NCBI GenBank assembly: GCA_910586355.1
Contig: CAJUHJ010000016.1
Location: 1 to 36,791, forward strand
Source of the DNA: an uncultured Lachnospiraceae bacterium
GTDB lineage: Bacteria > Bacillota > Clostridia > Lachnospirales > Lachnospiraceae
DNA length: 36,791 bases
Reading direction: 5' to 3'
Position numbers and translations under genes: made by a program. This document shows, piece by piece, positions 1-9,081 of this stretch (position 1 is its first letter; every line of letters begins with the position of its first letter). The notes beneath the pieces were generated by a model that was not told the origin of the DNA, ran no database searches, and saw nothing but the letters and a program-made list of their open reading frames with translations.

Positions 1-278
1 TATCCATCTTTTAATTCCAATTCGATTTCCAACGGATAACTTTCAATTATCCATCCAATTTTACTAAACTGATGAATATTAATAAATCATTTTAATAATA
101 TCATAATCCAGCCAAAAAATCCACCTTTATTCTGACATTCAAACCTTTTGTCGACACAATTCAACAAATATACACCCAAAACATTTCTAACACACACAAT
201 TCCTTTCTAAATAAATACCCACTACCAACATAACACACAACAAAATCCACACTATGAACATCTCTCTTCCCATCCCAA
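1..278. other. Non-coding, G-poor leading stretch
   Basis: I see no convincing gene here on either strand. The plus strand is very poor in G: from 121 to 280 there are only about four G residues, while C is common. The region lies downstream of the leftward TatD operon terminator. It may be intergenic DNA or the end of something outside the window. Confidence 0.5.
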
Positions 279-316
279 CAAAAAACGCATCCCAAAACCC
301 GCGGAACGCGTTTTCA
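279..316 (-). terminator. Rho-independent terminator of the kinase/regulator/tatD operon
   Basis: Read leftward, AAAACGCGTTCC pairs with GGGATGCGTTTT (stem arms at 303-314 and 282-293, with two G-U pairs), followed by a T-run. It lies just past the tatD stop. Confidence 0.75.
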
Positions 317-330
317 CCACTACACACTAC

Positions 331-1125
331 CTAATCCTCTACCCCAACGTCTCTCCCAATCCCAAAAACCCCCTCCGCATTCCGCCTTGTCACGTCTTCT
401 ACTTCCTCCACGTCTACCCCTTTTAATTCCGCTATTTTTTCCGCCACATAAACCAGCTTACCGGAATCATTTCGTTTTCCTCGGTATGGTTCGGGTGCCA
501 TATAAGGGGCGTCGGTTTCTAATAAGATTTTATTAAGCGGAACCTGCAAAACGGTTTCTCTTAATTTCTTAGCATTTTTAAATGTAACGACTCCGCCGAC
601 GCCGATATAAAATCCCATTTTCACAAACTCCTTTGCCATTTCCGGCGAGTAAGAATAGCAATGAATGACGCATGGTATATCTTGTGCATGAAACTGTTTT
701 AAAATCTGCATGGTATCTTCTGCCGCTTCTCTTGAATGAATAATTACTGGGAGAGATACCTCCTTTGCCAACTGCAGCTGACGTTTAAACCAATACGTCT
801 GCCGTTTCTTTTGTTCTTCCTCTTTTTCCCAGTAATAATCCAGTCCAATTTCCCCGACGGCAACTGTCTTTGGATGGTTTGCCTGCTCTTTTAGCCATGC
901 AATCCACTCTTCGTTTAATTCTTCTGTTTCGCTGGGATGTACCCCGACCGCCGCATAAACATGGTCATATTTTTCAGCAAGTGCAAGCGTTGTTTTTGTA
1001 CTTTCAATAGAAGCCCCTACGTTGACAATGTCACAAATTCTGCCGCTTAATAAGTTTTGTATTAATAGATCCCTGTCGTTATCAAACCGCTCGTCGTCAT
1101 AATGCGCGTGTGTTTCAAAAATCAT
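331..1125 (-). CDS. tatD: TatD-family metal-dependent deoxyribonuclease
   Basis: Predicted cytosolic TatD/YcfH hydrolase, a TIM-barrel metallo-nuclease family linked to DNA 3'-end processing. The family metal-site motifs are visible in order: HAHYD near the N-terminus, VGVHPSE, GEIGLDYYW, PVIIHSR, HCYSYS, and LLETDAPYMAP near the C-terminus. The length of about 264 residues is normal. The reading frame extends to a TTG at 1131, but the ribosome site GGAGG is only four bases from it. The ATG at 1125 (MIFETHAHYD) has about ten bases of spacing and is preferred. It lies 23 bases after the response-regulator gene and ends at a strong terminator, so it is probably the last gene of that leftward operon. 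Which nucleic acid it acts on in vivo cannot be seen. Confidence 0.93.
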   Translation of the reverse strand: MIFETHAHYDDERFDNDRDLLIQNLLSGRICDIVNVGASIESTKTTLALAEKYDHVYAAVGVHPSETEELNEEWIAWLKEQANHPKTVAVGEIGLDYYWEKEEEQKKRQTYWFKRQLQLAKEVSLPVIIHSREAAEDTMQILKQFHAQDIPCVIHCYSYSPEMAKEFVKMGFYIGVGGVVTFKNAKKLRETVLQVPLNKILLETDAPYMAPEPYRGKRNDSGKLVYVAEKIAELKGVDVEEVEDVTRRNAEGVFGIGRDVGVED

Positions 1126-1148
1126 AGCCAATTTTCCTCCTCAAATCC

Positions 1149-1769
1149 TTATTGATGTCTATAATAAAAAACTGCCAGCTGCGTCCTGTCCCTTAAATCC
1201 AGTTTTTCTAAAATTGCACTGACATAATTGCGTACAGTTCCTTCACTGAAAAATAACCGCTCTGCAATTTCTTTATTGCTTAACCCTAATGCAACAGATT
1301 CAATGACTTCCCGTTCTTTTTCCCCAATGCCGTATTCTTCATAATGAAACGGTTCTTTTCTGTGCATAAAAGATGGTATTTTTTCTGCAATATTGTCTCC
1401 GAATACGGTCTGTCCTCCAAAAACCGCCTTAAGCGCCGGGACAATCCCTTCAAAATCCTGCTTTAAAATATATCCCTTCGCCCCCATTCTCAACGCTTTG
1501 ATAATATATTCATCATCAGAAAAAGTCGTTAGAAATAGTATTTTTGCTTCTGAATCCATCTTAAGAATCTGCTCTGCCGCGTCTAAGCCAGAAAGTTTAT
1601 CCATCCGAATATCCATCAAAAGAACGTCGGGTTTTTTCTGTTCGTATAATGAAATCGCATCGTTTCCATGAGAACCTAACCCGATGACCGTAATTTCTTC
1701 TTCTGCCTCTAAAATTGTTTTTAAAGAGACCGCCACTAAGGTATCATCATCCACTATCACTACTCGCAT
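1149..1769 (-). CDS. NarL/LuxR-type response regulator
   Basis: Two-domain transcription regulator of 206 residues. The N-terminal receiver domain has the acidic pocket (D7-D9), the phospho-acceptor Asp53 in LLMDIRM, the Thr81/Thr82 switch and the conserved Lys in GYILKQD. The C-terminal LuxR-type HTH reads GLSNKEIAERLFFSEGTVRNY. It overlaps the 3' end of the histidine kinase gene by ten bases, so the two are translationally coupled and almost certainly cognate. The 14-bp inverted repeat at 2891-2904, between the kinase and ABC genes, is a natural candidate for its binding site. The inferred job is to switch on the divergent ABC exporter when the kinase senses membrane stress or an amphiphilic compound. 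The signal itself is unknown. Confidence 0.93.
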   Translation of the reverse strand: MRVVIVDDDTLVAVSLKTILEAEEEITVIGLGSHGNDAISLYEQKKPDVLLMDIRMDKLSGLDAAEQILKMDSEAKILFLTTFSDDEYIIKALRMGAKGYILKQDFEGIVPALKAVFGGQTVFGDNIAEKIPSFMHRKEPFHYEEYGIGEKEREVIESVALGLSNKEIAERLFFSEGTVRNYVSAILEKLDLRDRTQLAVFYYRHQ

Positions 1770-2839
1770 AAAATGTCCTCCGTTTTTGGTATTGTTAAAA
1801 AAACAGTAAAGCCATGTTCTGTATGAATTTGTAAAATTCCTCCAAGCGCAGATACTCTTTCCTGCATATTCTGCAGGCCGATTCCTTTAGACGGTTCCAC
1901 TCGCGCATTTGTTCCGTTATCCTCAATCAAAAGCTGGTAAAAGGAAGGATGTTCCCGCAGAAAAATCTGCACATGATTACCGTTGCTGTGTTTTAAAATA
2001 TTGGAAACCGCTTCTTTGGTAATCGCAACCAAACAATACTTCACCCGTCGTGGCACCGCCTCGGATACGTCATAATCTAAATTCACATCAAAATCCATAC
2101 AGATGGAATCTGCAATTTCCTTAATATTCCGCTTCAAATCTATGGAATCATTATGAAGGTCATGTACGCTTGCGCGGATACTGTTCATTGCCAGATCCAG
2201 CGTGTCTTTCATCTGCAAAAGCTGATTGTGCACCGTCCCTTCTTTTTCAATTGTAAGCAAAGCGCCAGTCATTAAAATTAGCCGCGAAATCATATGCCCG
2301 ACATTATCGTGAATTTCTCTTGCAATTCGGTTCCGTTCCCGTAGTGTTGCAAGATATATCTCATAATCCTGTTTTTCCAGTAAATGTTTATTCTTTTCTA
2401 CCAACATCAAGTTTAATTCCGTCCCGCTGTCCCGAATCCGGATTAATTCTTCACCCAGAAAACGTCTCTTTTGTGTTCTTTTTGAAAGGATAACAGAAAG
2501 CGCTGCAGTTGCCGCCCAAAAAACTGTCTTTTCAGGTACAGAAGGCATATCTGCCAAAAAGAGCCCCAAAAAAGGAACTGCCGCTGCATAGATTTTACAG
2601 CACACAATATCGTACAAAAGCAGCGGAAAAAACAAAAGAAATGCCGGCTGTAACAGAACCACCAAAAAAGCAGCAAAAAACAGTAAAAGCATCCATTTTT
2701 TTTCTTCTATATAGATACCAAGCGCCGCAAACGTAACTGCAAGCAGCAGTACAACGACGGGACTGCTTTCTCCTTTCACATGAAAGAGCAAAAGACCGCC
2801 AAAAAACAGTAATATTAATTTATCAATCATTTCATCCAT
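1760..2839 (-). CDS. Membrane sensor histidine kinase (HisKA_3 / NarL-partner type)
   Basis: Sensor kinase of 359 residues. About 110 hydrophobic N-terminal residues form several membrane segments with almost no extracellular loop, followed by a short coiled linker. The HisKA_3 dimerisation box ERNRIAREIHDNVGH has the phospho-acceptor near residue 177. The ATPase domain shows the N-box (KEAVSNILKHS) and a G-box (GIGLQNMQERV). The open frame extends to 2926, but AAAGGAG at 2850-2855 is correctly spaced for the ATG at 2839. A TATAAT -10 box at 2862-2867 would put the transcript start inside the longer version, so the short start is preferred. The intramembrane-sensing layout, and the neighbouring regulator plus three-gene ABC exporter, match LnrJ/LiaS-like kinases that detect cell-envelope agents. 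Confidence 0.9.
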   Translation of the reverse strand: MDEMIDKLILLFFGGLLLFHVKGESSPVVVLLLAVTFAALGIYIEEKKWMLLLFFAAFLVVLLQPAFLLFFPLLLYDIVCCKIYAAAVPFLGLFLADMPSVPEKTVFWAATAALSVILSKRTQKRRFLGEELIRIRDSGTELNLMLVEKNKHLLEKQDYEIYLATLRERNRIAREIHDNVGHMISRLILMTGALLTIEKEGTVHNQLLQMKDTLDLAMNSIRASVHDLHNDSIDLKRNIKEIADSICMDFDVNLDYDVSEAVPRRVKYCLVAITKEAVSNILKHSNGNHVQIFLREHPSFYQLLIEDNGTNARVEPSKGIGLQNMQERVSALGGILQIHTEHGFTVFLTIPKTEDILCE

Positions 2840-2861
2840 ATCATACTGCTCCTTTGAGAAC

Positions 2862-2867
2862 ATTATA
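2862..2867 (-). promoter_or_regulatory. -10 box for the kinase operon
   Basis: A perfect TATAAT on the minus strand lies a few bases upstream of the kinase ribosome site. The hexamer 17 bases upstream (GTCATA) is a poor -35, as expected for an activated promoter. It overlaps the edge of the inverted repeat. Confidence 0.5.
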
Positions 2868-2890
2868 GCAGAAACAAAACAAAATTTCCT

Positions 2891-2904
2891 ATGACATTTG
2901 TCAT
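2891..2904. promoter_or_regulatory. Inverted repeat, probable response-regulator operator
   Basis: ATGACATTTGTCAT is a perfect 6-bp inverted repeat around a TT centre. It sits between the divergent kinase and ABC promoters, about 60 bases upstream of the predicted ABC transcript start. NarL-family regulators bind short dyads of this kind. The link to the regulator at 1149-1769 is inferred from position. Confidence 0.55.
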
Positions 2905-2949
2905 GTTTTAAAATGATTCTATTCACTTCCTTTTTCTTTTTCCAGGCGA

Positions 2950-2955
2950 TATAAT
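2950..2955 (+). promoter_or_regulatory. -10 box for the ABC exporter operon
   Basis: Perfect TATAAT with no good -35 hexamer upstream (TTCCTT at 17 bases). This fits a promoter that needs an activator bound at the upstream dyad. Confidence 0.5.
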
Positions 2956-3000
2956 TTATTTAAAATAGTATCTGACTACATATCAAGAAAGGAAATTCAC

Positions 3001-3960
3001 ATGAGCAGACCAGTTATTAAAATTGAAAACCTCGTAAAACGCTACAAAGATTTAATTGCATTAGATCATTTCTACATTGAAATCAATGAAGGCGAAATTT
3101 TTGGCCTCTTAGGTCCAAACGGCTCCGGCAAAACGACAGCGATGAATTGTATTTTATCACTGCTTTCTTTTGATAAAGGAACCATTGAAGTATTTGGGAA
3201 AAAAATGACCCCAAGCAGTTATGATTTAAAACGTCAGATTGGAATTGTCATGCAGAATATCGCAGTATTTGACACGCTGACTGTCTATGAAAATATTGAT
3301 TATTTTTGCGGATTATATATCAAGGAAAAACAACTCCGCAAACAATACGTAGAAGAAGCGATTGCCTTTGTCGAATTAGAACAATTCCGCAAATTTTATC
3401 CAAAAAAACTATCCGGAGGCCTGCTGCGCCGCTTAAATATTGCCTGCGGTATTGCGCATAAGCCGAAACTAATTATTATGGATGAACCTACCGTTGCTGT
3501 CGACCCGCAGAGCCGCAATAAGATTTTAGAAGGAATTGTAGAATTAAATAAAAACGGCGCGACTGTCATATACACTTCTCATTACATGGAAGAAGTGGAG
3601 CAAATCTGCAACCGGATTTCCATTATGGACAATGGAAAAAATATTGCTGTCGGGACTGCCGACGAACTAAAGCGCATGATTAAAAAAAGTGAAAAAATCA
3701 CAATTGAGGCCGCCGCCCTTTCCAAAGAAGACATCCAAAACATACTTGCCTTACATCATGTATACGACGTCGATTACAACAATCGGCAGCTTAATGTAGT
3801 TTGTTCCGGTGGAAGGCACAATCTGGTGCATATTCTGGAGTACTTACAGCAGCACGATATTGCATTTGGCAGAGTCTATTCAGAACTTCCAACATTAAAC
3901 GACGTGTTCCTAGAAATCACCGGAAAAGAATTGCGGGACCAGACGTCAAAGGAGGGATAA
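3001..3960 (+). CDS. ABC transporter ATPase (LnrL-like)
   Basis: ATP-binding subunit of a drug/lipopeptide-type ABC-2 exporter, 319 residues. Walker A is GPNGSGKTT (38-46), the signature is LSGG (137-140), and Walker B is LIIMDE (157-162), followed by the VDPQ D-loop and the H-switch in YTSHYMEE. The last 90 residues form the extra C-terminal domain common in DrrA/LnrL-like ATPases. A ribosome site AGAAAGGA precedes the ATG at 3001. It is the first gene of a tight three-gene operon with two non-identical permeases. Together with the divergent kinase and regulator, this matches the linearmycin-resistance LnrJK-LnrLMN arrangement of Bacillus. The substrate here is unknown; amphiphilic antibiotics are the likely class by analogy. 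Confidence 0.93.
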   Translation: MSRPVIKIENLVKRYKDLIALDHFYIEINEGEIFGLLGPNGSGKTTAMNCILSLLSFDKGTIEVFGKKMTPSSYDLKRQIGIVMQNIAVFDTLTVYENIDYFCGLYIKEKQLRKQYVEEAIAFVELEQFRKFYPKKLSGGLLRRLNIACGIAHKPKLIIMDEPTVAVDPQSRNKILEGIVELNKNGATVIYTSHYMEEVEQICNRISIMDNGKNIAVGTADELKRMIKKSEKITIEAAALSKEDIQNILALHHVYDVDYNNRQLNVVCSGGRHNLVHILEYLQQHDIAFGRVYSELPTLNDVFLEITGKELRDQTSKEG

Positions 3961-3961
3961 T

Positions 3962-5128
3962 ATGTTTCTACATGAATTTATCTATGAATGTAAAACCGTA
4001 CTGCGGCAAAAAGAAGAATTATTCTGGGTTATGATTTTCCCGCTTGCATTGGGCACAATGTTTTATTTTGCATTCGGCAACCTCACCAACTCAACAGAAA
4101 ATTTTCACACGATTCCGGTTGCAGTATGCGCCGAAACAAACGCCAAAGACGATAATTTTAAGCAGGTATTAGAAATGCTTAGTAAAGAAGGCGAACCACC
4201 GCTTATTGGCATTACGGATACCAATTGGGAAGACGCAGTCGATTTATTAGAAGAAAACAAAGTCCGCGGTATTTTTAAAATTGAAGATGAAATCAGTTTA
4301 AGCTGTTTACCTTCCGACAGTTTCGGGGCGGACGGCACGCTTCCCATTGAGCAGAGTATTTTAGAAGCTATTTTACGGGAATACCGGACGAATATCAAAA
4401 CAATTACGGAAATTACAGCCGCAGATCCAACCAAACTGCCAGAAATCATTCCCCTTATGGAAACAAGCGTCTCTTATGCCAAAAACCTATCCTTAACGCC
4501 CGGCAACATGGATACCATTATACAGTATTATTTTAATCTGATTGCAATGGCATGTTTGTTTACATCCTTTGCCGGAGCGCAAATTGCAATTAAAAACCAG
4601 GCGAATCTTTCCGCGCTTGGCGCCAGAAAATGCGTATCGCCAAACCGTAAATTTCTGTCTGTCGCAGCACAGTTTCTTGCCTGCCTGCTCACACAGTTTA
4701 TTTGTATTATCATCAATATTTTATATTTATATTATGTACTAAAAATCGAATTCGGCACGTCGCTTCCAATGATTTTATTTACTGCTTTTATCGGCTGCAT
4801 TATGGGAATTGGATTCGGATTTTTTATTGGAACCATAGGCCAGCTCAAAGAAACTACAAAAACGGGAATTATGGTATCTGCTTCGCTGCTCTGCTGCTTT
4901 TTAAGCGGATTAATGATTGGCGATATGCGCACGCTGATAGAAAAACATTGTCCGGTAATTAACGATATCAATCCGGCTGTTCTGATTTCCGACAGTTTTC
5001 TGACGTTAAATATTTATGGAACTACGGAAAGATATTTTTTCAATCTGGGAGGCCTGCTTCTATTTGCAGTCCTATTTACCTTTGCCGGATGCCTAATCAT
5101 AAGGAGGAAAACATATGCAAGTCTTTAA
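3962..5128 (+). CDS. ABC-2 type permease (LnrM-like)
   Basis: Membrane subunit of 388 residues. The topology is that of ABC-2 permeases: one N-terminal membrane helix (about residues 21-38), a large soluble extracellular part to about residue 180, then five or so hydrophobic helices to the C-terminus. The start lies one base after the ATPase stop, with the ribosome site AGGAGG inside the ATPase end, so translation is coupled. The partner permease overlaps its last 14 bases. It presumably pairs with the 5115-6290 product to make a heterodimeric channel powered by the ATPase. Family assignment rests on topology and operon context more than on sharp motifs. Confidence 0.85.
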   Translation: MFLHEFIYECKTVLRQKEELFWVMIFPLALGTMFYFAFGNLTNSTENFHTIPVAVCAETNAKDDNFKQVLEMLSKEGEPPLIGITDTNWEDAVDLLEENKVRGIFKIEDEISLSCLPSDSFGADGTLPIEQSILEAILREYRTNIKTITEITAADPTKLPEIIPLMETSVSYAKNLSLTPGNMDTIIQYYFNLIAMACLFTSFAGAQIAIKNQANLSALGARKCVSPNRKFLSVAAQFLACLLTQFICIIINILYLYYVLKIEFGTSLPMILFTAFIGCIMGIGFGFFIGTIGQLKETTKTGIMVSASLLCCFLSGLMIGDMRTLIEKHCPVINDINPAVLISDSFLTLNIYGTTERYFFNLGGLLLFAVLFTFAGCLIIRRKTYASL

Positions 5129-6290
5129 AGCCTTTATGAAAACCGAAAAGCATTTTCTGCCGGTGATTTGTGTGTATTTTATTATATTTTGCGCGATTGC
5201 TTTTCTTGCAACCCGGTTTAATATAGATTCCAAAGATACTGCGTTTCAAACCACTTCACTCAACATAGGAATCATTGACGAAGATGATTCTACATCTTCC
5301 AAAGCATTACGGGAGTATCTTGGCTCGCTGCATACGCTCACTGACCTTCCTTTTGAAAAAGAAATCCTGCTGGATCAATTGTTTTACCGGAACTTAGACT
5401 ACATTTTAATACTGCCAAAAGATTTTGAGGAACAGCTTCTGACAAAAGATTCAAAAACTCTGTTTGAAACGGTCCAGATTCCCGGAATTTACAGCAGCGC
5501 TTTTATAGACGAACAGGTCAACGCTTATCTGAAAACAGTAAAACTTTATCTTGCCGGAGGCTTTACTTTAACAGACAGCTTACAGCATACAAATGAATCC
5601 CTCTTAGATTCTTTAAACCAGGTGAACGTGATTACACCAAAAGACAGCGGCAAAAAATCTTCTGCATTAACTGCCATTTACTATTTTTATCAGTTCCTGC
5701 CTTACGTTCTTTTAAGTATGATTTTGTGCGGACTGACGCCGATTTTAACCATTTTCTGGGAAAAAAATCTAACAAAACGCATGTCCTGTTCCCCGACGAG
5801 TTTGATAAGCAGAAACTTTCAGCTTGCATTGGGCAGTATTTTGTTCTGCCTAAGTATCTGGCTGCTTTTTATCCTGACGTCAAGAATCTTTTATGGCGCG
5901 GAAATGTTTTCGGAAAAAGGACTCCTTTGTATTGCAAACAGTTTTTTTGTACTGCCGCTTGGAGCTGCAGTTTCCTTAATCATCGGCTGTTTTTCTCCTA
6001 AAGGCGAAGCCATTAATATGATAAACAATGTATTCAGCCTTGGTATGAGTTTCCTTTGCGGAATTTTTGTTCCACAGCAGATGTTAGGCGAACAGGTACT
6101 ATCCATCTCAAAATATCTTCCGCTTTACTGGTATATTAAAAACAATAATTTAATCGCTGGTTTTACAGAAGAATCTTTTGAGATAAATACCTACGTAAAA
6201 AATATCGTAATTCAGTTTTTGTTCTGTGTTGCTCTGTTTGCAGTAGCGCTTGTCATATCAAAATACAAAAGCGCCAAACACAAAGAATAA
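5115..6290 (+). CDS. ABC-2 type permease (LnrN-like)
   Basis: Second permease, 391 residues, with the same topology as its neighbour: an N-terminal membrane helix, a soluble extracellular domain, then a block of membrane helices from about residue 190. A short segment of the type FLCGIFVPQQMLGE precedes the last helices, a pattern typical of ABC-2 permeases. AAGGAGG lies just before the ATG at 5115, and the gene overlaps the previous one by 14 bases. It ends the exporter operon. No clear terminator follows before the uxuA promoter region, so some read-through is possible. Confidence 0.85.
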   Translation: MQVFKAFMKTEKHFLPVICVYFIIFCAIAFLATRFNIDSKDTAFQTTSLNIGIIDEDDSTSSKALREYLGSLHTLTDLPFEKEILLDQLFYRNLDYILILPKDFEEQLLTKDSKTLFETVQIPGIYSSAFIDEQVNAYLKTVKLYLAGGFTLTDSLQHTNESLLDSLNQVNVITPKDSGKKSSALTAIYYFYQFLPYVLLSMILCGLTPILTIFWEKNLTKRMSCSPTSLISRNFQLALGSILFCLSIWLLFILTSRIFYGAEMFSEKGLLCIANSFFVLPLGAAVSLIIGCFSPKGEAINMINNVFSLGMSFLCGIFVPQQMLGEQVLSISKYLPLYWYIKNNNLIAGFTEESFEINTYVKNIVIQFLFCVALFAVALVISKYKSAKHKE

Positions 6291-6327
6291 AAATTTTAAA
6301 TCCATGCCATGTATTTTTTTCGCGGAA

Positions 6328-6356
6328 TTATCAATAATCATAATAACAACTATAAG
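6328..6356 (+). promoter_or_regulatory. Candidate promoter of uxuAB
   Basis: TTATCA and TATAAG are separated by exactly 17 bases, 25 bases upstream of the preferred uxuA start. No operator is obvious. Confidence 0.45.
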
Positions 6357-6380
6357 ACCGCAGAAAGGAATCGTAATTTT

Positions 6381-7466
6381 ATGGAAATGACACTCAGATG
6401 GTATGGTTCAAAATTTGATACTGTTACATTAAAACAAATCCGTCAGATTCCGGGAGTAACCGGAGTCATTACAACTTTGTACGATACCGCCCCGGGAGAA
6501 GTATGGGACCGCGGGCGGATTCGTGCGTTAAAAGAAGAAGTAGAAGCTTCCGGCCTTCATATTGCCGGTATTGAAAGCGTAAATATCCACGAGTCCATTA
6601 AAACGGGTCAAAAAGACCGCGACAAATATATAGAAAACTATATAAAAACTCTGGAAAATTTAGGAAAAGAAGATTTACATTTAGTCTGCTATAATTTTAT
6701 GCCCGTATTCGACTGGACAAGAACAGAACTTGCGCGCGTACGTCCCGACGGTTCCACAGTGCTTGCCTATACCCAAAAAGCTGTCGACGACTTAAATCCG
6801 GAAAAAATGTTTGAATCCATTTCCGGCGATATGAACGGCAGCATTATGCCCGGCTGGGAACCGGAGCGGATGGAACACGTAAAAGAACAGTTTGCTATGT
6901 ACCAAAACATAGATAATGAAAAATTATTTGAGAATTTAAAATACTTCCTGGAAAAAATAATGCCTGTCTGCGACCAGTACGAGATTAACATGGCAATCCA
7001 TCCCGACGATCCGGCATGGAGCGTCTTTGGGCTTCCAAGAATCATTATCAACAAAAAAAATATTCTCCGTTTGATGGCTATGGTTGACAACCCGCACAAC
7101 GGAGTCACATTCTGCACAGGCTCTTTCGGAACAAATTTAGATAATAATTTGCCCGAAATGATTCGTCTGCTGAAAGGGCGGATTCACTTTGCCCATATCA
7201 GAAACTTAAAATTTCATTCTCCCGATGATTTTGAAGAAGCCGCCCATTTATCTTCGGACGGAAATTTTGACATGTATGAAATTATGAAAGCGCTCTATGA
7301 AATCGGATTTGAAGGCCCAATCCGCCCCGACCATGGCCGCATGATTTGGAACGAAAAAGCCATGCCCGGATACGGCCTTTATGACAGGGCGCTTGGGGCG
7401 GCATATCTAAATGGTTTATGGGAAGCAATTGAAAAGTGCAAAAATCACGCAGGAGGCAGCATATGA
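6381..7466 (+). CDS. uxuA: Mannonate dehydratase
   Basis: Converts D-mannonate to 2-keto-3-deoxygluconate in the glucuronate branch of hexuronate catabolism; cytosolic TIM-barrel metalloenzyme. Family signatures are the start MTLRWYG, then GVITTLYD, MAIHPDDPAW, FCTGSFG, HIRN, and RPDHGRMIW near the end; the His, Cys and Asp residues in these form the metal site. The open frame begins at 6309, but the ATG at 6381 follows an AAAGGA ribosome site and gives 361 residues, the usual length for the short Gram-positive UxuA type. Its stop overlaps the uxuB start (ATGA), so the two are coupled. Confidence 0.95.
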   Translation: MEMTLRWYGSKFDTVTLKQIRQIPGVTGVITTLYDTAPGEVWDRGRIRALKEEVEASGLHIAGIESVNIHESIKTGQKDRDKYIENYIKTLENLGKEDLHLVCYNFMPVFDWTRTELARVRPDGSTVLAYTQKAVDDLNPEKMFESISGDMNGSIMPGWEPERMEHVKEQFAMYQNIDNEKLFENLKYFLEKIMPVCDQYEINMAIHPDDPAWSVFGLPRIIINKKNILRLMAMVDNPHNGVTFCTGSFGTNLDNNLPEMIRLLKGRIHFAHIRNLKFHSPDDFEEAAHLSSDGNFDMYEIMKALYEIGFEGPIRPDHGRMIWNEKAMPGYGLYDRALGAAYLNGLWEAIEKCKNHAGGSI

Positions 7467-9067
7467 AATTAAATCAAGATGGATTAAAAAACCGGAAAGA
7501 ATGGGAAAATGCCGGTTATAAACTTCCGGAATTTGACAGAAAAAAAGTATTCAAAAAAACAACCGAACATCCCTGCTGGATCCATTTTGGAGCCGGAAAC
7601 CTCTTTAAAGCATTTCAGGCAAACGTCGTCCAACAGCTTTTAAATAAAGGAGTTCTTGACAGAGGCTTAATCGTAGCAGAAGGATACGACTATGAAATAA
7701 TTGAAAAACTAAACCATCCGCATGATGAATATTCCATTCTCGTAACCTTAAAAGCCGACGGAAGCATAGAAAAAACCGTAATTGGAAGTATTATGGAATC
7801 TTTCACGTTAGACTCTCGAAACAAAAAGGATTTTACAAATTTACAAACTATTTTTAAGCAAAATTCGCTTCAGATTGCCTCTTTTACCATTACAGAAAAA
7901 GGATACAGTCTCGTAAATGGACAAGGAGAAACACTTCCGGACGTAAAACGTGATTTTAAAAACGGGCCAAAACAGCCGGAAAGTTATATGGGAAAAGTAA
8001 CCGCCCTGTTATACACGCGTTATCTAAACGGAAAGCACCCCATTGCAATGGTGAGCATGGATAATTGTTCCCATAATGGAGATAAACTTTATGCCGCAGT
8101 ACGTTCCTTTGCAGAACAATGGGAAAAAAATGGTTCTGCCGAAAGCGGTTTTTCAGATTACGTCAAAGACAAAACAAAGGTATCATTCCCCTGGACAATG
8201 ATTGATAAAATTACTCCGCGCCCGGATGCTTCTGTGGAGGAAATTTTAAAACAGGACGGCATAGAGGAACTTACACCCGTTATCACTTCCAAAAACACAT
8301 ACGCCGCCCCTTTTGTCAACGCAGAAGAATGTGAATATCTGATTATAGAAGATACATTTCCAAACGGAAAACCAGCTTTAGAAAAAGGCGGCATCCTATT
8401 TACCAGCAGAGATACCGTAGAAAAAGTTGAAAAAATGAAAGTTTGCACCTGTTTAAACCCCCTGCACACCACGCTTGCCATTTTCGGATGTCTGCTTGGC
8501 TATCGTTCCATCTCCGAAGAAATGAAAGACGCAGACCTTCGCAGACTGCTTGAAAGAATCGGGTATACAGAAGCCCTCCCCGTAGTCGTAGATCCCGGCA
8601 TATTAGACCCAAAAGAATTTATTGATACCGTCTTAAATATCCGCTTTCCCAACCCGTTTATGCCGGATACCCCGCAGAGGATTGCAACAGACACCTCGCA
8701 AAAATTAGCCATCCGTTTTGGAGAAACCCTAAAAGCCTACCAGGCTTCCGAAACTTTGCAAACAACAAATCTAAAAGGAATTCCTCTGGTATTCGCCGGA
8801 TGGCTCCGTTACCTGATGGGGATTGACGACAATGGAATCCCCTTTGAGCTAAGCCCCGATCCTTTGCTAAACACCATACGCCCAGTTGTGATGAATCTAA
8901 AGCTTGGCTCCAATATCGATACTTCTGCGCTAAAGCCCCTGTTAAGCAGCGAATCCATCTTCGGAGTAAATTTATACGAAGCAAAAATTGCTGATTCTGT
9001 ATGCAGTTATTTTAAAGAAATGTGTAAAAGCGCCGGCTCTGTCCGAAAAGTTCTAAAAGAACTATAA
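7463..9067 (+). CDS. uxuB: Fructuronate reductase / mannitol-dehydrogenase family oxidoreductase
   Basis: Predicted NAD-dependent reductase of D-fructuronate to D-mannonate, the step before UxuA. It belongs to the polyol-specific long-chain dehydrogenase family: a Rossmann-like N-terminal part (IHFGAGNLFKAF) and the catalytic pattern K-x5-N-x2-H visible in KVCTCLNPLH. The start at 7463 has AGGAGG six bases upstream and overlaps the uxuA stop; the earlier ATG at 7436 lies inside uxuA without a site. At 534 residues it is longer than the E. coli enzyme but normal for Clostridia. Substrate assignment comes mainly from the coupled uxuA; a mannitol or tagaturonate activity is the alternative. Confidence 0.88.
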   Translation: MKLNQDGLKNRKEWENAGYKLPEFDRKKVFKKTTEHPCWIHFGAGNLFKAFQANVVQQLLNKGVLDRGLIVAEGYDYEIIEKLNHPHDEYSILVTLKADGSIEKTVIGSIMESFTLDSRNKKDFTNLQTIFKQNSLQIASFTITEKGYSLVNGQGETLPDVKRDFKNGPKQPESYMGKVTALLYTRYLNGKHPIAMVSMDNCSHNGDKLYAAVRSFAEQWEKNGSAESGFSDYVKDKTKVSFPWTMIDKITPRPDASVEEILKQDGIEELTPVITSKNTYAAPFVNAEECEYLIIEDTFPNGKPALEKGGILFTSRDTVEKVEKMKVCTCLNPLHTTLAIFGCLLGYRSISEEMKDADLRRLLERIGYTEALPVVVDPGILDPKEFIDTVLNIRFPNPFMPDTPQRIATDTSQKLAIRFGETLKAYQASETLQTTNLKGIPLVFAGWLRYLMGIDDNGIPFELSPDPLLNTIRPVVMNLKLGSNIDTSALKPLLSSESIFGVNLYEAKIADSVCSYFKEMCKSAGSVRKVLKEL

Positions 9068-9081
9068 AAACAAAAATTTCA

